From Cytophagales bacterium (GTDB lineage Bacteria > Bacteroidota > Bacteroidia > Cytophagales > Cyclobacteriaceae): DNA of 20,213 bases. Below, piece by piece: positions 14,291 through 20,213 of the stretch. The DNA lies in contig DNZD01000343.1 of the NCBI GenBank assembly GCA_003504855.1, positions 1 through 20,213 on the forward strand. Reading direction: 5' to 3'. The notes beneath the pieces are model-generated. The model was not told the origin of the DNA. It made no database searches and saw only the letters and a program-made list of their open reading frames with translations. Made by a program: the position numbers and the translations under genes. The number at the start of each line of letters is the position of its first letter. Positions within the stretch are counted from its first letter, which is position 1.

Positions 14291-15659
14291 AACGATCTTC
14301 CACCTCATCCGGCGTTTTCAGGTAGGGCTTGGACTTCAACTTCTCCATCGACTCCAGTTCATTCGCACCAAACTTGTCGCGATCGCCGTTGAATACCACC
14401 CGCCAGATCTTGCCATTCTTTGACTCGGAGATATATAACGAACCATCGGGCCCTTCCGACAACCCCATGGGTCGGTACTTCACTTCCATCATACTCCGAA
14501 TGGTATCAAGTCCGGTGAAGCCATCGGCGAAAACTTCCCAGTTGTTAGCCGGCTTACCATCTATAAAAGGAACAAACGCAACAATATAGCCGGCCTGGGG
14601 ATAGGGATTCCGGTTGGTCGAACCGTGAAAAGCAACAAAGGCCCCTTGCTTGTATCGCTCCGGGAACTGATTGCCCTTATAGAATAACATGTCGTTGGGT
14701 GCCCAGTGCGCCGGAAAGTCCATCAGTGGCTCCGTGAAATCCTTCACGACACGGGTACCATTGCCCCCATACTCCGGTGAAATGATGCGGGCTTGCTTGA
14801 AGGGATCGTAATAGCTGTATGGCCAGCCAAAATTGTCACCCTCATTGATCTTAATAAACTCTTCTGCCGGCAACACCGCATTCTGCCACTCGCTGTACAG
14901 TTGCGGAGCGTTCACCCGAAACCAATCGCGGCCATGCGTGACGACATAGAGGGTGTTATTTGTATGATTCCAGGACATCGCCACCACACTGCGCAGTCCG
15001 GTGGCATAGCGCTGCCCGTCGGATTGGTTCTGATTCTGTTTGCTGTCACTGAACTTCCAGATACCTGCCTGGTCGTTAAGCTGCGGACATGGATACGGCG
15101 TTGCGTAGGTTTTATCCGGCATGTACACTTCGCAGATATTAGTCGGCGCACTGAACGTGACGTACATCCCTCCATCCTGATCAAATGCCAGTGACTTGGC
15201 ATTGTGCCACTGCAGGGGATGGTGATCACGGACCAGTACTTCCGGTTTGCCTGCAGGTATCAACTGGTCTTCTGACAACTTCTGGCGGTAGATCACCAGT
15301 TCGGAACTGAAGTATAGGTAGCCATTATGGATCCGCATTTCGGTAGCGAAACTTCCATCATTGGGGTAATCGCCAAAGCGCTCCAGGATATCCACCTTGC
15401 CGTCACCATTGGTATCGCGAAGTGCCACATTGCCTTTGTCACCTTCGATGATGCGGAGCTTGGCGTAGATGTCGCCATTTTCATTCACCGCGATATGGCG
15501 GGTAGGGCCAACACTGTCGGCTACCACCAGAGCACCAAATCCGGCCGGCAGTATCAATCCACCGTTATCGGTATCAGGCGCAGGCGTTTTTAGGGCAGGG
15601 TTGTCAGAACAACCGACGAGCAGCGCGCATGCAAAGAAAAAGAACCCGACTCGGTGCAT
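14265..15659 (-). CDS. PQQ-type sugar (sorbosone-like) dehydrogenase, lipoprotein
   Basis: This is a 464-residue beta-propeller protein of the sorbosone/soluble glucose dehydrogenase type, expected to oxidise a sugar with pyrroloquinoline quinone in the periplasm. The N-terminus MHRVGFFFFACALLVGC is a lipoprotein signal (lipid cysteine C17), followed by a flexible Pro/Asp linker. Landmarks are LPAGFGALVVAD (first blade), a DTNGDGKVD calcium-type loop (82-90), RYATGLRSVVAMSW, THGRDWF, KINEGDNFGWPYSYYD and GLSEGPDGSLYISE near the end. The ATG at 15659 is chosen over an in-frame TTG at 15686 because the signal peptide then starts normally. No PQQ synthesis genes are nearby, so the cofactor may come from outside, or the protein may be a propeller without it. 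The end lies in an AATTG-rich repeat. Confidence 0.85.
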   Translation of the reverse strand: MHRVGFFFFACALLVGCSDNPALKTPAPDTDNGGLILPAGFGALVVADSVGPTRHIAVNENGDIYAKLRIIEGDKGNVALRDTNGDGKVDILERFGDYPNDGSFATEMRIHNGYLYFSSELVIYRQKLSEDQLIPAGKPEVLVRDHHPLQWHNAKSLAFDQDGGMYVTFSAPTNICEVYMPDKTYATPYPCPQLNDQAGIWKFSDSKQNQNQSDGQRYATGLRSVVAMSWNHTNNTLYVVTHGRDWFRVNAPQLYSEWQNAVLPAEEFIKINEGDNFGWPYSYYDPFKQARIISPEYGGNGTRVVKDFTEPLMDFPAHWAPNDMLFYKGNQFPERYKQGAFVAFHGSTNRNPYPQAGYIVAFVPFIDGKPANNWEVFADGFTGLDTIRSMMEVKYRPMGLSEGPDGSLYISESKNGKIWRVVFNGDRDKFGANELESMEKLKSKPYLKTPDEVEDRLKVNQFDN

Positions 15660-15711
15660 CAATCCATGAATTTGGTCAACAGTCAAATATCTATGATTTT
15701 TCCATTATTCG

Positions 15712-16101
15712 TCAAAGTGCCCGGAAATAGGGAACATCCCAAAATGGCATATACTCTTTCCATCCAAGAAAGAAGGAAAAGAAAATGTGAATCAATGGTG
15801 CAGACAAGAAACTCAATACCAGATAAGTCAGTGTCTTGGAGGTGTTCATGCTCAAAGCTGCAGGCGGCAACAGCACATTAACCAGCATAGGGATGGGGTA
15901 ATAAACCCACCAGGGAAGTCCCCATAGGGCTCCGTATCGCCCAAAAAGCATTCCGACGACTACACAAATCAATGCGAGTCCCAGAATACGGATCAACTGC
16001 TGATTAAACTGTTCTCTACCAATAACCGAACGAATCACCGTCAAGAAAATTAACAGTGAAGCGCCGATCATGACCATGAAGTGCAAATCGGGCTCAGGCA
16101 T
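15712..16101 (-). CDS. Small four-helix membrane protein
   Basis: This is a 129-residue integral membrane protein with four predicted helices (about residues 8-26, 37-54, 65-85 and 91-113). I do not recognise a family. WGLPWWVYYPIPMLVNVLLPP is a distinctive amphipathic stretch in the third helix. The start is ambiguous: ATG at 16101, or TTG at 16110, which would overlap the DUF4256 stop as TTGA. Either way the gene is within a few bases of DUF4256 on the same strand and likely co-transcribed. Confidence 0.65.
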   Translation of the reverse strand: MPEPDLHFMVMIGASLLIFLTVIRSVIGREQFNQQLIRILGLALICVVVGMLFGRYGALWGLPWWVYYPIPMLVNVLLPPAALSMNTSKTLTYLVLSFLSAPLIHIFFSFFLGWKEYMPFWDVPYFRAL

Positions 16102-16106
16102 AGAAA

Positions 16107-16676
16107 TCAAATACTGATAGCACCCCGAAAGCCCCTGGCCGCATAATATGACTCTGCGCCATTGTGGTACGTGAACACCTGGTCATACCTGCAGTCGCAA
16201 AAAATAGCACCGCCCAACTTGCGGATCGCTGCCGGAGTTTGTACCCAGCTCGATGTTTTTAGATCAAATTTTCCAAGTGATTGCAACTCGCGGTACTGCG
16301 CTTCGGTCAATACCTCGATGCCCATGGCCGCGGCCATTTCGAGGGCACTGCTCTTTGGCTTAAATTCCTTTCTGGACTTCAGGGCTGCGTCGTCATAACA
16401 CACACTTCGCCGGCCCGCGGGGCTTTCGGCGGAACAATCAAAGAAGATATACTCTCCCGTTCTTCTATCGAAACCTACAACATCAGGTTCACCGCCCGTG
16501 CTCTCCATTTGGTGAAGTGACCAGAGCTTGTCTGGTTTGGATTCAAGCCGTGCAAGCACTTTCGGCCACTCAATTCCCTTGTGACGGATGGCATTCTTAC
16601 GGAATCGTTCGGCGAGCAAGGCCAGCAATCCTTTCTGCTCTTTGTCTGACAGATTCTTATTGACTGACTTTGCCAT
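16107..16676 (-). CDS. DUF4256-family protein
   Basis: This is a 189-residue cytoplasmic protein matching the DUF4256 family along its whole length, the normal family size. Strongly conserved blocks as I recall them are KLWSLHQMESTGGEPDVVGF, FFDCSAESPAGRRSVCYD, ALEMAAAMGIEVLTEAQYRE, LGKFDLKTSSWVQTP, IRKLGGAIFCDCRYDQVF and HNGAESYYAARGFRG. No biochemical function is known for the family. The many invariant Cys, His, Arg and Ser residues suggest an enzyme or ligand-binding protein. It is followed directly by the four-helix membrane protein, which may be its partner. A TATCTTCG sequence about 60 bases upstream of the ATG resembles a -7 box with one mismatch. Confidence 0.9.
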   Translation of the reverse strand: MAKSVNKNLSDKEQKGLLALLAERFRKNAIRHKGIEWPKVLARLESKPDKLWSLHQMESTGGEPDVVGFDRRTGEYIFFDCSAESPAGRRSVCYDDAALKSRKEFKPKSSALEMAAAMGIEVLTEAQYRELQSLGKFDLKTSSWVQTPAAIRKLGGAIFCDCRYDQVFTYHNGAESYYAARGFRGAISI

Positions 16677-16791
16677 TGTGTTTAGTTTTAGATTTTCAAC
16701 AGGTCATCTGACGCTATTCACCAACGAAGATAAAAACTCTGGCTCAAACACTGCATCTGATCCTTCCATGTCCCTGGCAGCTACTAATGCC

Positions 16792-17343
16792 TCAGGCACC
16801 AAGTACATCCCGCACCTCCATTAACGAAAAGCCTAGCAGATTCAATCCCTTCCAGGTGTGAGGATTTTCAATTTGGTTTGCATGTTGAGCAAGTCCATTA
16901 CCCCAGACAGGATCTGTCGGACTGGCCTCCACCAACACCCGGTTACCCGTGCTGAGCAGGTATTCTTTCAATCTCCGGTTGGTGCTGAACTTATGAATAT
17001 TGCCGGTCTTCACGATATCATATTTGTGCTGGTCCCAGATGGCCTGATCAAAATTCCTGATCTGTCTGCCCAACTCTTTGACCTCTCCGGGTTTATCAGA
17101 TGATATTATTTTCTTACTGATTTCAGTATCCTGAAAGAGCCTGGCTTTCTCTGCCATCATCCAGTGCTCAGTAGTCTTATACTCAACGCCATGAACGATA
17201 AAGGGCGCCTGATACCATTGACTCAGGACATATTTACCAATGACTGAATGGTCATCCGTGCCATGGCCCCAAAAGAAGATATACTTCAGGGTGTCCCCGC
17301 GATCAAATTTATCTTTGAGCCATTCCAAAGAGTACTTCATCAT
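16792..17343 (-). CDS. NADAR-domain protein (YbiA-like N-glycosidase)
   Basis: This is a 183-residue protein of the NADAR family. Landmarks are KYIFFWGH (20-27), YVLSQWYQAPF (38-48), YKTTEHWMMAEKARLF (55-70) with conserved E59, and VEASPTDPVWGNGL near the C-terminus. YbiA-like members are reported to hydrolyse an N-glycosidic bond in reactive riboflavin intermediates, and NADAR proteins also act as hydrolases that reverse guanine ADP-ribosylation next to DarT toxins. No DarT-like toxin or riboflavin gene is adjacent, so this is a solitary copy. GTG at 17346, ATG at 17343 or ATG at 17340 could be the start; ATG 17343 is used. The upstream gap is shared with a divergent PLP-enzyme gene. Confidence 0.85.
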   Translation of the reverse strand: MMKYSLEWLKDKFDRGDTLKYIFFWGHGTDDHSVIGKYVLSQWYQAPFIVHGVEYKTTEHWMMAEKARLFQDTEISKKIISSDKPGEVKELGRQIRNFDQAIWDQHKYDIVKTGNIHKFSTNRRLKEYLLSTGNRVLVEASPTDPVWGNGLAQHANQIENPHTWKGLNLLGFSLMEVRDVLGA

Positions 17344-17539
17344 CACAATTTACTTAGGCCTTCATGATCTAACCCGGCAGGCTTTACGAATGCAGTCAAA
17401 CCTTCCAGAAATTTAATTATTAATAACTTTCTCAACACTGCTCATCAAAAAATTCCTTCTGCCACTCCCCCCATCAACCGGTACTAATCCTGCTGGCCGG
17501 CGGGCGAATTTTTACTAAATTCCACTTTAATCGGTATCC

Positions 17540-18766
17540 ATGTCAGCTATTTCCACCTCCGCCATACGCAGCCAGTTCCCTTCGCTACAACGCAAGCATA
17601 ACAACAAACCATTGACGTTCATCGACGGACCCGCGGGTACACAGGTGCCACGGTCGGTGATTGATGTCATCTCGCATTATTACGAAACTTCCAACGCAAA
17701 TACGCACGGCGCATTCATCACCACGCATGAAACCGATGCGGTTATTGATAAGACGCGCTCCCGGATGGCGGACCTGCTTGGTGCAGAGGGTCCCGAAACC
17801 ATTTCCATCGGCCAAAACATGACCACCCTCAACTTTGCCCTGGCCCGTGCCATGTCGCGGGTATTTAAACCAGGCGATGAAGTGCTTATCACCCAGCTCG
17901 ACCACGAAGCCAATCGCGGTCCGTGGCTTACGCTCCGCGACTTCGGGATCAAAGTGCGCGAGGTGAAACTGCTGCCCACCGGCGTACTCGACTACAATGA
18001 CTTCGAGGCCAAGATCAATGAGAATACCCGCATGGTGTGTATGGGCATGTCGGCAAATTCAATCGGTACGGTCAATAATATTGCCCTGGCCCGACAACTA
18101 ACGTATCGCTACAACGCCTGGCTACTGCTCGATGCTGTTCATTATGCGCCGCACTTTAGTATAGATGTACAGTCTATTGGCTGTGATTTTCTGCTCTGCT
18201 CTGCCTACAAGTTTTACGGGCCTCACGTTGGACTGCTCTACACCAAGCCCGGACTTCTGGACAGAATACCCACTGATCGCCTGCGTACGGCAGGTCAGGT
18301 AGCGCCGTATGTGATTGAAACCGGAACGCTCAACCACGCCGCAATTGCAGGCGTTGGAGCAGCTGTTGAATTTCTGGCTAGCCTGGGACAAGGGAAAGAT
18401 ACCCGCAGTCAACTGATCGATGCCTTTGCCGGCATCAGCAAGCATGAACATGCCCTGGCCAGCAAATTATACAATGGCCTGAAGAAGATTGATGGTATTA
18501 CCATCATCGGTCAGGATTTCTCATCCGCCATGCGTACACCCACGGTTTCGTTTACCACCAAGGGTAAACGTCCCGAACAGGTATGTGATGCGCTGGCTGC
18601 AGAGAACATCTGTGCCTGGGATGGTCACTTCTACGCCATCCGTGCCATCGAATCGCTGGGCCTGCTCGAACAAGGTGGCGTCACCCGCATGGGCATCTCC
18701 GTCTACAACACCGACGAAGAAATCGATCGCGTCATCGCCTGCATGAACACCATTGCCAAAATCTGA
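17540..18766 (+). CDS. Class V aminotransferase-fold PLP enzyme (cysteine desulfurase-like, catalytic Cys absent)
   Basis: This is a 408-residue fold-type I PLP enzyme of the cysteine desulfurase-like (VC1184-type) group. Landmarks are FIDGPAGTQVPRSV (27-40), THGAFITTHETD, D198-AVH201 (the aspartate that pairs with the PLP ring nitrogen, and a histidine), and K224 in SAYKFYGPHVG as the Schiff-base lysine. The C-terminal TRMGISVYNTDEEID corresponds to the place where SufS and NifS-type enzymes have their RxGHHC loop, but no cysteine is present. It therefore probably does not act as a sulfur donor in the SufS manner; a lyase, racemase or aminotransferase-like role is more likely. A related PLP enzyme gene follows on the same strand, 51 bases downstream. 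Confidence 0.85.
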   Translation: MSAISTSAIRSQFPSLQRKHNNKPLTFIDGPAGTQVPRSVIDVISHYYETSNANTHGAFITTHETDAVIDKTRSRMADLLGAEGPETISIGQNMTTLNFALARAMSRVFKPGDEVLITQLDHEANRGPWLTLRDFGIKVREVKLLPTGVLDYNDFEAKINENTRMVCMGMSANSIGTVNNIALARQLTYRYNAWLLLDAVHYAPHFSIDVQSIGCDFLLCSAYKFYGPHVGLLYTKPGLLDRIPTDRLRTAGQVAPYVIETGTLNHAAIAGVGAAVEFLASLGQGKDTRSQLIDAFAGISKHEHALASKLYNGLKKIDGITIIGQDFSSAMRTPTVSFTTKGKRPEQVCDALAAENICAWDGHFYAIRAIESLGLLEQGGVTRMGISVYNTDEEIDRVIACMNTIAKI

Positions 18767-18780
18767 CAACATATTATTTT

Positions 18781-18808
18781 CCTAACCCCTAAGTCCTGAC
18801 CCCTAACA
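18781..18808 (+). repeat. Short dispersed element (GTCAGGACTTAGG family), copy 2
   Basis: CCTAACCCCTAAGTCCTGAC followed by CCCTAAC, between the two PLP-enzyme genes; the complement resembles 10729-10752. The opposite orientation and gene-edge position in both cases suggest a small dispersed repeat. Confidence 0.45.
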
Positions 18809-18817
18809 GCTACTTAC

Positions 18818-20083
18818 ATGGACAAACGCACCTTCCTAAAAAGCATGACCCTCGCCGGCCTTGGCGGATTAAGCTCCCTGGATGCCCTCGCCAAACTGGT
18901 CGAAGATAACAGCCATCGATTGCCTGATGAATTGGCCAAAGACGAAGACTTTTGGGCGGGTGTTCGCAATGGCTATCGGCTCAAACCCGATTACATCAAC
19001 CTCGAGAACGGATACTATTGTTTTCTCCCGCAGGAAACACTGGAGAATTTCATCAACCACGTGCGGGAAGTCAATTACCAGGGTTCGTACTACATGCGCA
19101 CGGTGCAGTGGGACAATAAAAAGAAAGTAGCGGCGCGACTGGCACAGGTAGCAGGTTGCTCCGATGAAGAACTGATCATCACCCGCAATACCACCGAGTC
19201 GCTCGACATGATCATCGGCGGGATGGACTGGAAAGCCGGTGATGAAGCCGTGATGGCAGAACAAGACTACGGCGCCATGCTCGATATGTTCAAACTGGTT
19301 GCGAAGCGATATGGAGTTGTCAATAAAATGGTGTCCGTGCCAAATCACCCCGCTTCAGATGAAGAGATTGTAAAAGTGTATGAAAGCGCCATTACACCGA
19401 AGACCCGCCTGATGATGATCGGTCATATGATCAACATCACCGGGCATATCCTCCCGGTGCGGAAGATATGCGACATGGCCCACAGCAAGGGCGTGCAGGT
19501 GATGGTTGACGGTGCCCATGCCTTTGCTCACATCAAGTTCAACATGAACGACCTGGGTTGTGATTACTACGGCACCAGTCTGCACAAGTGGTTGAGCGTA
19601 CCCCTGGGAGCAGGATTCCTTTATGTCAGAAAGGACAACATCAAGAAAGTATGGCCGCTCATCGCGGATGGTGAGCGCAAAGAAGACGACATCTTGCGGC
19701 TGAACCACATCGGTACCCATCCGGTGCATACTGACCTGGCCATCAACAATGCTATTGACTTCTATCTTACCCTTGGCGTTGAACGCAAAGAGGCCCGGTT
19801 GCGCTATTTGCAAAACTACTGGACATCGAAGGTCCGGAACGTGCCAAATGTAGTTTTGAATACACCGGCCGATGCTGCGCGCTCCTGCGGGATTGCCAAC
19901 GTCGGCATTGCCACGATGAAGCCCGGCGCACTGGCAGAGACCTTGCTCAAAAAGTATAAGATCTATACGGTGGCTATCGACGGTGCGAACGTACACGGCT
20001 GCCGGATCACGCCCAACGTATATACGACTACCGAAGAGTTGGATACGTTCGTAAAGGCAATTCTCGATCTGGCGAAAGCCTAA
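18818..20083 (+). CDS. Exported class V aminotransferase-fold PLP enzyme (isopenicillin-N-epimerase-like)
   Basis: This is a 421-residue fold-type I PLP enzyme. The N-terminus MDKRTFLKSMTLAGLGGLSS looks like a Tat signal with KR in place of RR and the usual FLK, then a short hydrophobic stretch, so it may be folded with its cofactor and then exported. D231 in DGAHAFAHIKF and K257 in GTSLHKWLSVPLGAG are the PLP-pairing aspartate and Schiff-base lysine. ITRNTTESLDMIIGGMDWKAGDEAVM is typical of the isopenicillin-N-epimerase/class V group. The order after the signal (YINLENGYYCFLP, then the large domain) is complete. The substrate is unknown; amino-acid epimerisation, or C-N or C-S lysis, are options. 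It is paired with the enzyme at 17540 and followed by a GC-rich hairpin at 20094-20134. Confidence 0.85.
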   Translation: MDKRTFLKSMTLAGLGGLSSLDALAKLVEDNSHRLPDELAKDEDFWAGVRNGYRLKPDYINLENGYYCFLPQETLENFINHVREVNYQGSYYMRTVQWDNKKKVAARLAQVAGCSDEELIITRNTTESLDMIIGGMDWKAGDEAVMAEQDYGAMLDMFKLVAKRYGVVNKMVSVPNHPASDEEIVKVYESAITPKTRLMMIGHMINITGHILPVRKICDMAHSKGVQVMVDGAHAFAHIKFNMNDLGCDYYGTSLHKWLSVPLGAGFLYVRKDNIKKVWPLIADGERKEDDILRLNHIGTHPVHTDLAINNAIDFYLTLGVERKEARLRYLQNYWTSKVRNVPNVVLNTPADAARSCGIANVGIATMKPGALAETLLKKYKIYTVAIDGANVHGCRITPNVYTTTEELDTFVKAILDLAKA

Positions 20084-20084
20084 G

Positions 20085-20134
20085 AATTTTACCGCGGAGG
20101 CGCCAAGGCGCAGAGAAAAACTTTGCGTCTCCGC
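20085..20134. repeat. GC-rich hairpin of the CGCAAAG/CGCAGAG repeat family
   Basis: The arms CGGAGGCGCCAAG (20095-20107) and CTTTGCGTCTCCG (20121-20133) pair with one mismatch and one G-T pair, and one further G-C pair extends the stem. It starts about 11 bases after the stop of the exported PLP enzyme. There is no T-run directly after it, so it is more likely the repeat found at 13435-13630 than a classical terminator, though it could block readthrough. Confidence 0.6.
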
Positions 20135-20190
20135 ACTATCGCGCACGTTTCCTGACGCGAGTGTAATTAATTGTTAAAAAAATGCATTTC

Positions 20191-20213
20191 CCGTAGATGC
20201 ACCTGCGGTGCGA
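20191..20213. repeat. Start of a palindromic GATGCACC repeat, cut by window edge
   Basis: GCACC-TGC-GGTGC is a perfect short hairpin at 20199-20211, inside GTAGATGCACCTGCGGTGCG. The left arm GTAGAT should have a partner ATCTAC just beyond the window. I recognise the GATGCACCTGCGGTGC type as a common intergenic repeat; the function is unknown. Confidence 0.4.

Noticed and set aside
20094..20134. Classical rho-independent terminator after the last gene
   Set aside because: The stem is strong but is followed by ACTATCGCGC rather than a T-run, and the sequence belongs to a repeat family also found away from gene ends.
19355..20146. 263-codon minus-strand frame opposite the second PLP enzyme
   Set aside because: The plus strand carries the complete PLP-enzyme signature; this frame also runs into the GC-rich repeat and has no recognisable domain.
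1..20213. tRNA, rRNA, phage or transposase genes
   Set aside because: No cloverleaf-like, rRNA-like or integrase/transposase-like sequence was recognised on either strand.

Overview
The window looks like a moderately GC-rich member of the Bacteroidota, most likely a Cytophagales lineage. The grounds are TAnnTTTG-type -7 promoter elements, no convincing Shine-Dalgarno sequences, many short lipoprotein signal peptides, a serine palmitoyltransferase, and families common in that phylum (DUF885, ThuA-domain and sorbosone-dehydrogenase-like proteins). This is inference from content; no rRNA, tRNA or other decisive marker is present. I see no phage, transposase, CRISPR array or tRNA. About 20 protein genes are supported.

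Layout. (1) 1-321, minus: the N-terminal 107 codons of the translational GTPase TypA/BipA, cut by the window edge, with a good promoter at 360-367. (2) 498-2080, plus: a short-chain dehydrogenase and a secreted alpha/beta hydrolase, overlapping as TGATG. (3) 2093-8839, minus: six closely packed genes that look like one transcription unit. In transcription order they are serine palmitoyltransferase, a double-GNAT acyltransferase, an NAD-dependent epimerase/reductase, a class A beta-lactamase-like lipoprotein, a Tat-exported ThuA-domain protein and a DUF885 protein without its metalloprotease motif. The first three match, by family and order, the bacterial ceramide route (serine palmitoyltransferase, bacterial ceramide synthase, ceramide reductase). 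A nested inverted repeat lies just upstream, at 8886-8928. (4) 8965-10731: two divergent RNA methyltransferases of the RlmI/K-like and SpoU/TrmH classes, with promoter elements almost on top of their start codons. (5) 11105-16101, minus: a cupin lipoprotein, a membrane-anchored unknown, a DinB-like protein, a Crp/Fnr regulator, a PQQ-type sugar dehydrogenase and a small membrane protein. (6) 16107-17343, minus: a DUF4256 protein and a solitary NADAR protein. (7) 17540-20083, plus: two tandem fold-type I (class V) PLP enzymes, the second apparently exported.

The non-coding DNA is repeat-rich. A roughly 250-nt element occurs twice (10852-11092 and 12403-12670). A family of GC-rich dyads related to CGCAAAGGCGCAGAG occurs at 13435-13539, 13601-13630 and 20085-20134. 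A short GTCAGGACTTAGG-like element follows or precedes genes at 10729-10752 and 18781-18808. Several genes end inside such repeats.

The most interesting points are the ceramide module with its three envelope-protein passengers, the DUF885 protein lacking the expected active site, and the two-copy intergenic element.
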